Positions 45,511 through 54,637 of a stretch of 64,000 bases of DNA are shown in pieces. Numbering within the stretch: position 1 is the first letter of the stretch; every line of letters starts with the position of its first letter. The notes below the pieces were generated by a model that did not search any database, was not told the origin of the DNA, and saw only the letters and a program-made list of their open reading frames with translations. The position numbers and the translations under genes are program-made. Source of the DNA: Korobacter sp963703075 (lineage in GTDB: Bacteria; Acidobacteriota; Terriglobia; Terriglobales; Acidobacteriaceae); assembly GCA_963703075.1 (NCBI GenBank), contig OY969786.1, positions 3,162,001 through 3,226,000 on the forward strand, in the 5' to 3' direction.

Positions 45511-47335
45511 TTTCGTCGGAAGAGCCCGCGTGCGACATCATGCCCGGTTGAAAGTGGGCCAGGATGTATTTCGCCCAGCCTCGCAGGCCTCGTTCCCCTG
45601 TTTCCTGTAGCCATTCGCGTACCGGCACATTGAAGCCAGATTTCACGCGTGTCCTGACGGCTTCCGGCAGCGGCGGTTTGAGACCCGCGATCATATCTGC
45701 CTTGCTTGGCGTGAAGTTCTCTTTGCGTAACGCGGCCAGGTTCCTGTACAGCCACGGATCGACCAGCGGGACCCGGATCTCTACGGAATGCGCCATGCCG
45801 GCCCAATCTGCATCCCGCAGCAATTGATTCCGCATGTAACAGGAGGATTCCAATGCTGAAACTTTCAGGTGATCTCGAAGGTCGGCATCGCTGATCGCAT
45901 CAAGTGGAGCTACCATCGCGTTCGTCGTAGAAACAGAGGCGAGTTCCTCCCATCCTGCCTTCGCGACGTCGGCCCCGAGGATGCGTTCGATCTCCCAAGG
46001 CATGAACAGGGCGCGTCGCAAGAAGTAAGCGCCCCCAAACGTACCTCCGTATTCCATCAGTCCGGCGAGTTTCGGGGAGCCAACAGCGGCGATCGGGGCA
46101 GCCACTATCTTCCGGACCGATCGGCCAAAGCTTCCGCCGAACGGGTGAAGGAATTTTGCCATCGTCGGCACCTGCCGAAAGCTCGGATAGCCGCCGAATA
46201 GCTCATCCCCCCCAAGTCCGCTAATCGCTACCTTGTGGCCGGATTGTTTCGCCATCAGGCTCACGAAGTACGTATTCACCCCATCGATGGATGGTTGATC
46301 CATTGATTCGAGAAGCCTGCCGCGATGGTCATTGAAGGTAGCTCGAGAAATGATCGCTGAGGTGTGACGTGTCCCGTACGTGCGCGATGTTTGCTCCGCT
46401 AGCGCTGTCTCGTCGGAAGACGTACTAAGGAACTCATTGAAGCCCAACGTCACAGTGTCGAGTTCGGGCCGCAGTTCCGAAGCGAAGCCAGTGATTGCGC
46501 CGGAATCAAGTCCGCTTGAGAGAAAGATCGTTACCGGAACGTCTGAAACGAGGTGGTAGCGAACACTTTCCCGAAGCGCGTCTTGCACTCGTTCCTGCAT
46601 TTCCCCCGCCGTGGCTGGAGACGCACCGTGGTGCGACTCCACCATCTCTGCAACGAGCGAATAATATCGGGTTAGCTTTGGAGCGTGCCCTGGCTTCACG
46701 CGTAAAACATGTCCGCTTGGTAGCGCTCGAATTCCCTTATAGAGGGTGTAGGGCTCAGGCAAAGAACCCCACGCCAGGAAGCCCACCTGCCCGGCAGAAT
46801 CAGGATTGACGTTGATCCCAGGCACGCCGACGAGTGACTTGACTTGAGAGGCGAAGTGGATCGAATTCCCTGTGTCGGAATAATAAAGCGGCTTGATTCC
46901 GAGGGGATCGCGCGCCAGGAAGAGTTCTTGTTCTCCTGCGTCCCAGATCGCAAAAGCAAACATACCGCGAAGTTGTCGCAGCATCTCGATCCCGTATTCC
47001 GCGTACATGCATAGCAGAACTTCGGAATCGCCGGAAGATCTGAAGCGGTGACCGGCGGACTCTAAACGCTGCTTCAGTTCAGCGAAATTATAAATTTCGC
47101 CATTGAACACGAGAGTGTAGCGACCATCCGAGCTGTGCATCGGCTGACTTGCGCGGGCGCTTGTATCCAGAATCGATAGCCTGGTGTTCACCAGGCCGAC
47201 CTGTCCTCCGGGAGATATCCAAATTCCCGAACCGTCGGGTCCACGCATGGCTAGCGAACGCTCGAACTTTTTCAACTGTTCGGTCGAGACCGTGGCACTG
47301 CTCGAGAATATGAACGTGCCGGCGATTCCGCACAT
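45491..47335 (-). CDS. asnB: Glutamine-hydrolysing asparagine synthetase
   Basis: A 614-residue AsnB-type protein. The ATG at 47335 puts the catalytic Cys at position 2 (MCGIAGTF), as class II amidotransferases require; the upstream ATG would bury it. The N-terminal glutaminase has RGPDGSGIW and LVFNGEIYNFAELK. The synthetase half has the P-loop LSSGLDSGAITGF and GLGGDELFGGYPSF. AsnB homologues in polysaccharide loci often amidate uronic acids instead of making asparagine, so its substrate may be a glycan carboxylate (inferred). It stands alone on its strand. Confidence 0.85.
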   Translation of the reverse strand: MCGIAGTFIFSSSATVSTEQLKKFERSLAMRGPDGSGIWISPGGQVGLVNTRLSILDTSARASQPMHSSDGRYTLVFNGEIYNFAELKQRLESAGHRFRSSGDSEVLLCMYAEYGIEMLRQLRGMFAFAIWDAGEQELFLARDPLGIKPLYYSDTGNSIHFASQVKSLVGVPGINVNPDSAGQVGFLAWGSLPEPYTLYKGIRALPSGHVLRVKPGHAPKLTRYYSLVAEMVESHHGASPATAGEMQERVQDALRESVRYHLVSDVPVTIFLSSGLDSGAITGFASELRPELDTVTLGFNEFLSTSSDETALAEQTSRTYGTRHTSAIISRATFNDHRGRLLESMDQPSIDGVNTYFVSLMAKQSGHKVAISGLGGDELFGGYPSFRQVPTMAKFLHPFGGSFGRSVRKIVAAPIAAVGSPKLAGLMEYGGTFGGAYFLRRALFMPWEIERILGADVAKAGWEELASVSTTNAMVAPLDAISDADLRDHLKVSALESSCYMRNQLLRDADWAGMAHSVEIRVPLVDPWLYRNLAALRKENFTPSKADMIAGLKPPLPEAVRTRVKSGFNVPVREWLQETGERGLRGWAKYILAHFQPGMMSHAGSSDEIMVGRN

Positions 47336-47592
47336 CGGAAAGTTATTCCATCCCAACCATTGGGAAGCACCTGACCGTCAATCCCGGGGAATACGGTCAA
47401 CAGGAGTACGCTGAACACGCATAAACCCGGAAATTCGCGTATGACTTTCAGGCGTCGGTTAATTTAAAGATTTGATAGTTCATTATCTCAGCAACTGTGA
47501 ATGCCCACAACCAGAGAGCATCAACTTGACCCGTTTTGAAATTCAATTTTGGAATTGAGAGCAGATGTTGGTTGCGGGAGCGAAGGGGAACC

Positions 47593-48792
47593 TTAATTCC
47601 TGCCGGAACTGCTTAATCCGATCACTTCGATGAGTTGATTCACCAAGCGGTCCCGGCTGTATTTGTCCTCCACAAAAGTGTGGAGTGCGGCGGGAGTACG
47701 CGGATCTAATTCGCCTCGCAGGAATTTGGCGAGGAGTTCGGCGATGCCTTGCGCGGAGGGCGACCGAGCGAGCCACGCTGGATTGACTTGTTCAATAATC
47801 TCGGGAATTGCGCCCACCGGGGTCGCCAAGACGGGCCGGCCTGCTGACAGGGCTTCCAAGGCAATGAGTCCAAAGCATTCGAGCTCTGCAGTCGGAAGCA
47901 CAAAAGCGTCACAGGCAGCATAGAACAAAGGCAGATCGTCATCCTCCACGCGCCCTAGAAATCGAACGATCTGGGTCAAGCCTTGCGCCTGGGCTTGGCG
48001 TTCCAACGCCGCACGCATCTCACCTTCGCCTCCAAGTACTACCCGAAAGCGTAATTCCTGGTCTCTTAAGATAGCGGCCGCATCCAGAAGTCGATCTAAT
48101 CCCATGCGCGGAGTGAGGCGTCGCAAGCTGAAAAAAACCGGGACATCTGCAGGCCAACCGAGCCGCCTCTTGAGACTTGGACGATCATCAGAAGGACGAT
48201 ACCGGGACGTATCTGCCCATCCGGGCACGAGCTTGATTCGTTCCGCGATCTCGTCTCCGTGAATCTTTCTCACACAGTCGATGGTGAACTTCGACAGGAC
48301 TGTGATGGTATCGGTTTTTCGCAACAATGCTCCTTCCATGGCACCTAGAAGACGCAACGCGATGGGAGCCGTAATTCTGCGCAGGAGCCTTGAATTGCGA
48401 TAGGCGATCGCCATTTCAAGAGCGACCGGAGAATGAACCGTGTAGCCAGTACGCGGTGAATCTCCATAAAATTCGAGCGCCGCTGAATAGCTCAGAGGAG
48501 TGTGGCCGTGAATCGCATCCACCTTGGGTAGGTATTTCTGCAGCACAGTGGTAGCGGCTCTCTGATGTCTCGACATTCTCCCCGGGTTGGTGGGAGAGAG
48601 GGTCGCAGGGACATAGCGCAGCAAGTGAGCCCCTTCGCTCAATTCGTGCTCTGGATGCATCGGGCTCCCCGGAGCAATGACGTAAACCTCAAATCCTCGC
48701 CGCACGAGTTCGACCGTCTCATCGAAGACGATCCTTGGCTGGCCGCCAGGTCCATCCTGAAAATGATTGGTCGTGGTAAGGAGCACTCTCAT
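47593..48792 (-). CDS. Family 4 glycosyltransferase
   Basis: A 399-residue GT4. MRVLLTTTNHFQDGPGGQP and HGHTPLSYSAALEFYG form the acceptor lobe. TVHSPVALEMAIAYRNSRL, RLTPRMGLDRLLDAAAIL and ELECFGLIALEALSAGRPVL (E-x7-E) form the donor side. It is clearly paralogous to the GT4 at 51904-53112, suggesting a duplication within the locus. The region upstream (toward 49048) is shared with the divergent methyltransferase gene. Confidence 0.85.
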   Translation of the reverse strand: MRVLLTTTNHFQDGPGGQPRIVFDETVELVRRGFEVYVIAPGSPMHPEHELSEGAHLLRYVPATLSPTNPGRMSRHQRAATTVLQKYLPKVDAIHGHTPLSYSAALEFYGDSPRTGYTVHSPVALEMAIAYRNSRLLRRITAPIALRLLGAMEGALLRKTDTITVLSKFTIDCVRKIHGDEIAERIKLVPGWADTSRYRPSDDRPSLKRRLGWPADVPVFFSLRRLTPRMGLDRLLDAAAILRDQELRFRVVLGGEGEMRAALERQAQAQGLTQIVRFLGRVEDDDLPLFYAACDAFVLPTAELECFGLIALEALSAGRPVLATPVGAIPEIIEQVNPAWLARSPSAQGIAELLAKFLRGELDPRTPAALHTFVEDKYSRDRLVNQLIEVIGLSSSGRN

Positions 48793-49047
48793 GTACTACG
48801 ATTTTCTCCTTCTACGAAGACAAGCCATACGGCCATTAGCGGACGAAGTTCGGCTTCAGCTCACGGGAAACCGGCCTGATTCCGCCGAGAGAAATTCTCC
48901 GGAACACTGTTCGAATATTTCATATTCTACCCCCGTTTTTTGCCAACCGATTCAGTGTCTTCATGCGGATACGCGGTGGGTTCACTCTTTGTGATCTGAT
49001 AAGCTTACGTATACTCTCGCCTCGACTAAAAACCTTGGATCCTCATA

Positions 49048-49755
49048 ATGCGCCCAGACATGCAGAGCAGCGATCAACCTGTCAGCGCTCATGGAAAGCG
49101 CGTACAAACCCTCTTTGATCGCCACTCGGCAACCTGGCAGAGAAAGTACAGGGCGGGTGCACCCCTGCATTATCGGATCGAGCAGTTTCTCTCCCATATC
49201 GCAAGCGTTGTTCCATCCGGCGCGCACGTGCTCGATTACGGTTGCGGTACAGGTGATATCACGGCCGCATGCAGCGACGCCGGATATGTCGTCTGCGGGG
49301 TAGATCGTTCCGACAAAATGATTGCAGCTGCGAAAGAGCGGTTTGGCGGAAGACTTACGTTCCTCGAGATTCCTGGTAGCGGCACGTTACCTTTTTCTGA
49401 TCATGCATTCGACTGCGTGATTGCATCCAGCGTTTTCGAGTATGTCCCTGACTTGCGGTCCTGCCTCACCGCACTCGCGCGTGTAACCAGCTCGAACGGA
49501 CTTCTATTCTGTACTATCCCAAATCCCACCCATCCCATCCGCCGGATGGAAAAGCTGCAGAAACGTCTCTTCACTTTCCTTCGGCCTGCGCTTTTTGGAA
49601 AATTCAAGCAAAGGGATGAGTACCTCTCTCTTTCGGTCAACCGTTTCTCTCTGGATGAATGGGCCCGCATCCTGCAAAGTTGTGGGTGGAGCCTTGAAGC
49701 CTGCGAAGGGCAGAAGCAGACACTCTTGTTTATTTCCGCGAAGCGAAATTCCTGA
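49048..49755 (+). CDS. SAM-dependent methyltransferase (UbiE-like)
   Basis: A 235-residue class I methyltransferase. VLDYGCGTGDITAACSDAGY (motif I, about residue 62), VCGVDRSDKMIAAAKERFGG, HAFDCVIASSVFEYVPDLRS (motif II) and ARVTSSNGLLFCTIPNPTHP are the expected blocks. No signal or membrane segment. A TTGTGA/TATACT pair (48989-48994 and 49010-49015, 15-base spacer) is a weak promoter candidate. It is an isolated plus-strand gene in an otherwise minus-strand glycosyltransferase run. Confidence 0.83.
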   Translation: MRPDMQSSDQPVSAHGKRVQTLFDRHSATWQRKYRAGAPLHYRIEQFLSHIASVVPSGAHVLDYGCGTGDITAACSDAGYVVCGVDRSDKMIAAAKERFGGRLTFLEIPGSGTLPFSDHAFDCVIASSVFEYVPDLRSCLTALARVTSSNGLLFCTIPNPTHPIRRMEKLQKRLFTFLRPALFGKFKQRDEYLSLSVNRFSLDEWARILQSCGWSLEACEGQKQTLLFISAKRNS

Positions 49756-49782
49756 CAGGCCCGGGACGCGGCGCAAGCGCGC

Positions 49783-50676
49783 TCAAACGTTCTGGCTTCT
49801 GGAGAGCGGCGCGCTGCGAATCGTTCCCGGCGGTGCTCCAGCTTTGTAGTTCTCGAGTTCCCAAAGTTTAACGACGTTAAAGTACTGAAAAATCGCGTGC
49901 ATCGTGCAAAAAATGAGCCCGTGCTTGCCGTCCAGAAATCCCAGACGAAAGAAATACATATAGACGAACATCGCGACGCTTCGCCCGGGCAGGCGGCTGT
50001 AGATTCGCTCCTTGATAAATCGTTTTCTCTCCGCCTGAGTTCCGAAAAAACGTGGCTTGATTCCGTCGGACGTCTTCCTTGCCTTCAGTTGCTGGTAAAT
50101 CCTGGCGTTATGCGTGGAATATAAGTTGTGTTTAGCGATCCAGAATTCGAAATCGCGCAAACTCTCGTGCCGCAAATCGTTTTCCAAACGCCCGACGGGG
50201 CCGTCAATTACGGGATGTTCATCGACTGCACGATCTTCAAAATGAATATGCCCGCGCTTCGCGAGCCGCAAAATCCAAGTTGGGTACCACCCACAATGCC
50301 GGATCCATTTTCCGTAAAAGATGAGACGGTAGCGCATCCAGAACCCTGCGTTCCCGTTGCCGTCTACGGCCACCACCTGCGTGATTTCGTTCGCGAGCTC
50401 TGTTGGGACGCGTTCGTCGGCATCCAGCAGTAGGACCCAATCATTCTGCATTGCAAGATTCGTCAACGCCCAGTTCTTCTGGCGAGCGTAGCCTTCCCAT
50501 GCATGTTGCACCACGTTCACACCCCGGGAACGAGCTATCTCAACGGTCTTATCTTCGCTATACGAATCCACCACCCAAATGTCATTGGTCCATCCAGCAA
50601 TGCTGTCGAGACAACCCGGAAGATTACTTTCTTCGTCATGCGTGATGATGAGCACTGAAACAGGAGTCATCTGCAT
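49783..50676 (-). CDS. Family 2 glycosyltransferase (KdtX/WaaE-like)
   Basis: A 297-residue GT2 of the LPS-core type. VSVLIITHDEESNLPGCLDS, IWVVDSYSEDKTVEIARSRG, KNWALTNLAMQNDWVLLLDA and the DxD region DADERV are classic. PRFFGTQAERKRFIKERIY and RLPGRSVAMFVYMYFFRLGF (a C-terminal hydrophobic segment) and GLIFCTMHAIFQYFNVVKLW follow, giving membrane association. The ATG at 50676 overlaps the end of the upstream GT4 by 10 bases; an ATG at 50670 would give the common ATGA 4-base overlap. The genes are translationally coupled. Confidence 0.87.
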   Translation of the reverse strand: MQMTPVSVLIITHDEESNLPGCLDSIAGWTNDIWVVDSYSEDKTVEIARSRGVNVVQHAWEGYARQKNWALTNLAMQNDWVLLLDADERVPTELANEITQVVAVDGNGNAGFWMRYRLIFYGKWIRHCGWYPTWILRLAKRGHIHFEDRAVDEHPVIDGPVGRLENDLRHESLRDFEFWIAKHNLYSTHNARIYQQLKARKTSDGIKPRFFGTQAERKRFIKERIYSRLPGRSVAMFVYMYFFRLGFLDGKHGLIFCTMHAIFQYFNVVKLWELENYKAGAPPGTIRSAPLSRSQNV

Positions 50677-51926
50677 TGCAACGCCGTCCTCTTCTCATGC
50701 TCATGCTCCATCGCATATTCAAATAGCTCGTTAAATTGACGGCAAGATTCCTCAGCAGAACGATTTGCCATGTATCTCCGGATGGCACCATCAAAGCGTT
50801 CGTACGTGTGTTGATCCATGTCGACACCTTGCTGCAGAGTTCGAACCCAGGCCGCACGGTTGTCGAGCGGCAGATCGAATCCGACTCCCGCTTCCTGGAG
50901 ACTGCGCCAGGGAGTTCTATCGCTGACGATAACCGGGGTGCCGCAGAGCAGTGACTCCGCGATTGAATGGCAAAAATTCTCGCCTAGCGTAGGAAGCACG
51001 AAAAAGTGGGCTGCCCTCATCGCCGGCAGCAAATCAAGATGCGGAACACCCCCATGGTAAGCGACGTGCACATTCTCGCCGAGTTTCTTGATCTGCTCCT
51101 TCGCGCGGTCCCAGTACGCTCGGTCACTGACCTCCACCGGGCCGAAGATATTCAAATCGATCTCGCCTGAAACCTGTTCCAGCCTTTCAATCAGATAAAG
51201 CAGGTTCTTCATCGGGCAAATTCTGGCAGCGAACATCAGGCTGGCGCGCCCCTTTTTCTTGTCCGGTTTCGGCATCGACACTCGCTCGGCCTCTTGGGGG
51301 GTGAGGAGAGCGGGGATCTGCGCTAAAAAGACCGGTGCGCCTGCCATCGCAGCGACGATGTCCTGCTTTTCGGATGGGGAACTCGCATGCCACACAACAC
51401 GGTTGTGAAAACCAACCACCCTCGATGCGGAACGGAATAGCTCTTTCTTGGTTGACTTCAACGACATGGCTCCGCCGGAAAATTCCCCCCGCGGCGCCAG
51501 GACGACCGGGAGATTTGGAATACGGCCCATTTTGCGAAGATATAAAGCTTTGAGGGTCAAAGAATCGTAGAAACTATGCAGGTAGAGAAGGTCGGGATTC
51601 ACTTCTCGAATCACCTTCGCAATCGTCGCTAAGTCGAGCGACGTTGCATAATAGACCTGCGCATTCTGAACGCGTTGCCAAATATCGAACTGCACTCCCT
51701 GATATGGCTGCTTGTCCCCCGTGTCACGATCGTTGGTGAGGACGAGGAAGTCGTAATGCGGACTCATCACCTGGATCGTCTTCGACATCGACTGGACGGG
51801 CCCGCCCGAGCGATAACCGGGAAGGTAGGGGGCTAGAAGCGTAAGAATTCGTTTTCGCTTAGGCGCGACCTCCCGCGAGAAAAAATCCAGCGAAGCCGGG
51901 ATGTCAGAGTCCTCGAGCATCCGCAC
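50667..51926 (-). CDS. Family 4 glycosyltransferase
   Basis: A 419-residue GT4. KRILTLLAPYLPGYRSGGPV begins the acceptor lobe, with LPVVLAPRGEFSGGAMSLKS. The donor lobe has LMFAARICPMKNLLYLIERL and LPTLGENFCHSIAESLLCGT (E-x7-E). An in-frame ATG at 51920 is also possible. Its start overlaps the end of the next GT4 gene by 23 bases, so the run 53112 to 49783 looks like one transcription unit. The donor is unknown. Confidence 0.85.
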   Translation of the reverse strand: MRMLEDSDIPASLDFFSREVAPKRKRILTLLAPYLPGYRSGGPVQSMSKTIQVMSPHYDFLVLTNDRDTGDKQPYQGVQFDIWQRVQNAQVYYATSLDLATIAKVIREVNPDLLYLHSFYDSLTLKALYLRKMGRIPNLPVVLAPRGEFSGGAMSLKSTKKELFRSASRVVGFHNRVVWHASSPSEKQDIVAAMAGAPVFLAQIPALLTPQEAERVSMPKPDKKKGRASLMFAARICPMKNLLYLIERLEQVSGEIDLNIFGPVEVSDRAYWDRAKEQIKKLGENVHVAYHGGVPHLDLLPAMRAAHFFVLPTLGENFCHSIAESLLCGTPVIVSDRTPWRSLQEAGVGFDLPLDNRAAWVRTLQQGVDMDQHTYERFDGAIRRYMANRSAEESCRQFNELFEYAMEHEHEKRTALQCR

Positions 51927-53112
51927 GATTTCCTTCCACCGTTTCGATCAACTGTTCGACAATATTGTCCCGGGCATAGAGCGTCTCGACTTTCTTGTGG
52001 AGTTCTTCCGGAGCATGTCGCGGCAGTTCTCCATTGAGAAACTTGCGCAAAAGGTCGGTGATTCCCTCCACGCTCGCCGAATCCGCCATCCATGCCGGCT
52101 CGAAGTTGCGAAGGACCTCCGGAATCGCTCCGACTGGGGTTGCCAGAACCGGGCGCCCAGCCGAGAGTGCCTCGATCGCAATCAAACCGAAGCACTCAAG
52201 TGAGCGTGTCGGCAGGACGAAAGCATCGCAGGCACCATACATGAGCGGCAGCTCTTCTTCGCTCACTTTCCCTACGAAACTCACACAATTGTCGAGGCCA
52301 AGCGCGGATACCTGCTTCTGCAAAGAGTTGCGCAGCGGACCATCGCCCGCGAGGACAAGCCGGAAGTCCAGGCCGGCTTTCTTCAGATTGCCTGCCGCGG
52401 CGATCAAGCGATCGAGCCCCATGCGCGGCGTGAATCTTCTCAAGGTGAAAAGTGTGGGGATATCGGTACGCCATCCCAATCTTCTCCTTGCCGCGTCGAT
52501 CTCCACCAAGGGCTGAAACTTCTTGGTGTCCGCCCACCCCGGAAGAACGACGACCTTGCTCGCGATCTTGGGACCGTGGATTTTTCCCAGGCAATCCACC
52601 GTAAATTGTGACAGAGCCGTGCAGAGGTCGGAATTCTTCAGGCACTCTGCTTCAATGTCGTTCAATCGGGAAACCGCCTGACCCGCTGTAAGTCGGCGAA
52701 AGAAGCCTGCGCTCTCGTATACCAGCTCCATTTCCGGCTTTACCGGCGAATGCACGGTATAACACTTGCGCGCGCCATTGGAGTAGAGATCCAGAGCTGC
52801 TTTGTACGCCAGCGGGATGTGCCCGTGGATCAGGTCGACCTCTGGCAAATACCGCTTTAGAATTTCCGTTGTCGCTTTTTGGTGTGCGGTCCGTCTTTTT
52901 GGATGCCACGTCGCGTAATTCTTCGCTCGATAGCGAAGCAAGTGTCGTCCCTCGTCGATCTCGTGTTCTTTGTATGCAGGGCCAATCGCTTCCGCCAGTA
53001 CCCACACCTCGTGCCCTCGGCGCACCAACGCCACGGACTCATCGTGAGCGATTCTCGCCGAGCCCGAATGGGAATCAACTTGGTGCCTGATCGTAACCAG
53101 CAAAACCCTCAT
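51904..53112 (-). CDS. Family 4 glycosyltransferase
   Basis: A 402-residue GT4 from the ATG at 53112 (a TTG at 53130 is also in frame). MRVLLVTIRHQVDSHSGSAR, HGHIPLAYKAALDLYSN, TVHSPVKPEMELVYESAG, RFTPRMGLDRLIAAAGNLKK and SLECFGLIAIEALSAGRPVL mirror those of the GT4 at 47593-48792 almost block for block. The two are paralogues and probably add similar sugars. 18 bases separate it from the Wzy-like gene upstream. Confidence 0.87.
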   Translation of the reverse strand: MRVLLVTIRHQVDSHSGSARIAHDESVALVRRGHEVWVLAEAIGPAYKEHEIDEGRHLLRYRAKNYATWHPKRRTAHQKATTEILKRYLPEVDLIHGHIPLAYKAALDLYSNGARKCYTVHSPVKPEMELVYESAGFFRRLTAGQAVSRLNDIEAECLKNSDLCTALSQFTVDCLGKIHGPKIASKVVVLPGWADTKKFQPLVEIDAARRRLGWRTDIPTLFTLRRFTPRMGLDRLIAAAGNLKKAGLDFRLVLAGDGPLRNSLQKQVSALGLDNCVSFVGKVSEEELPLMYGACDAFVLPTRSLECFGLIAIEALSAGRPVLATPVGAIPEVLRNFEPAWMADSASVEGITDLLRKFLNGELPRHAPEELHKKVETLYARDNIVEQLIETVEGNRADARGL

Positions 53113-53130
53113 CGTTAGATCTTTCAACAA

Positions 53131-54627
53131 CTAGGTATGGATGGGCAAAGCCTCTGGCCGCGCGCGAAAAGTAAAAAATCCTTCTCCATAAACTATTTTG
53201 GCAATCACCAGGTTGATGAGCAGGACGCTGATAGTTCCGGAGATCATGGACACGACATCGTTTTCCAAGCCCGTCAACATCGGGAGCGACGACAGATAGA
53301 TGAATAGCCCTTTCTCCGCGAAATCACCCGCAATCCAATTCATCAGGAGCTGCAGAATAACTCCATACAGAAGCATTCCTAACAGAATGGCGGGAACTCC
53401 GCCGAGAATGAAGAGATCACCAATTGGCGTCACCGCAGTCGAAGTGAACGCCGAGTCACCGGCGGCAACACTCAACCTCGCACCCTTATTGAGCACAGGC
53501 TTGCTTTTCCAGATCGCCCGCGGGATAAAGGGATAAATAGGCGCCATCCACAGTTTTTCATCTCCGTTCAAGAGCGAGGGTGATGGCAGCCCAACAATCA
53601 GCCGCACACAACTGATGAGCGAGAGGCGATCGGAGCTATTCGCCACACCGCTATCCAGAGTTCCCTCTTCCGTGTCCGCCCTGGGCGTGTATGCCTCTTT
53701 GAAAGAGTCCTCCATAATGGCCGCTAAGCCGCTGATAGATGTCGCCTCCTGCCGATAGCCGTTATTCAGGGTATGGCGATAGGAGTTGACGAACGGATAC
53801 ATCAACACCAGGAGCACTGGAAGCACAAAAACGCTCCGGGGCAGTCGCCCACGTGTGGTCCAAAGGATTAGAACCACCAGCGCCAGCGGGGCCAGGAACT
53901 CCGACTTCATTCCTGATATCAGTCCAAAAAACAACGATGCGCCCAGAGACAGCCAAAACACCAATCGGACCGCAAGGTTGGTCGATTTCTTGCCCAAAAA
54001 TTCGATTCCCGAAATCACCATGCTCGCGATCAGGAGCTTCTCGCCTATGCCTACCCATTGAAGATACGATCCCGCCGCCTCACGATCGGCAGCCTCGGCC
54101 ATGTAGGAACTGAGTCCAGCCTTCCACAGAAACAACTTGACTACAATCCCGATCCCAAGCATCGGAACGGTTGCGAGCGCAACGCGATCGGATGTTAAGA
54201 CAGACTTCGGCCTAAATCTTAGGGTAGCGCGGCGCATCGCGACCCAACTTCCAACCCAAAAGGCGGTAAAGCCCGCTGCGACCAGGAACATCGCCTTCAC
54301 GTAGAGTCCATCAACGGAGTCGACGCCCGTCAATACGCGCCATGCGGGGATGAGGCCGAATTCCAGCAACGCAACGTAAGTCACAAGGCTAGGCGCACCG
54401 TAAGGCGCCCGCGAGCGCATTCCGAGCACTTCAAGATAACTGACGCCGAAAACCGCCAGCCATCCGGCGCAGACGAAGAAGCCCGCCAGATCGGAGTTTC
54501 CGCCGGTGACGAACATGTAGAAGCTGGCTGCCGTCAACGGTAATCCGACCAACAGCACAAACGTGACGATCAATGCGCTCCCGTGGAGGGGTTTGGTATT
54601 CGGCTGTTGCAGTTCAGAGCTCAACAT
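53131..54627 (-). CDS. Wzy-like O-antigen/EPS polymerase
   Basis: A 498-residue inner-membrane protein with about 12 hydrophobic segments, preferring the ATG at 54627, 11 bases past the stop of the upstream gene (an ATG at 54684 would overlap it). A long periplasmic loop (about residues 270-400; NGYRQEATSISGLAAIMEDS; NSSDRLSLISCVRLIVGLPS; APIYPFIPRAIWKSKPVLNK) is typical of Wzy-type repeat-unit polymerases. Sequence conservation in this family is low, so the assignment rests on topology and on the location between Wzx/GT genes. Confidence 0.7.
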   Translation of the reverse strand: MLSSELQQPNTKPLHGSALIVTFVLLVGLPLTAASFYMFVTGGNSDLAGFFVCAGWLAVFGVSYLEVLGMRSRAPYGAPSLVTYVALLEFGLIPAWRVLTGVDSVDGLYVKAMFLVAAGFTAFWVGSWVAMRRATLRFRPKSVLTSDRVALATVPMLGIGIVVKLFLWKAGLSSYMAEAADREAAGSYLQWVGIGEKLLIASMVISGIEFLGKKSTNLAVRLVFWLSLGASLFFGLISGMKSEFLAPLALVVLILWTTRGRLPRSVFVLPVLLVLMYPFVNSYRHTLNNGYRQEATSISGLAAIMEDSFKEAYTPRADTEEGTLDSGVANSSDRLSLISCVRLIVGLPSPSLLNGDEKLWMAPIYPFIPRAIWKSKPVLNKGARLSVAAGDSAFTSTAVTPIGDLFILGGVPAILLGMLLYGVILQLLMNWIAGDFAEKGLFIYLSSLPMLTGLENDVVSMISGTISVLLINLVIAKIVYGEGFFTFRARPEALPIHT

Positions 54628-54637
54628 GGTTTCGGCT

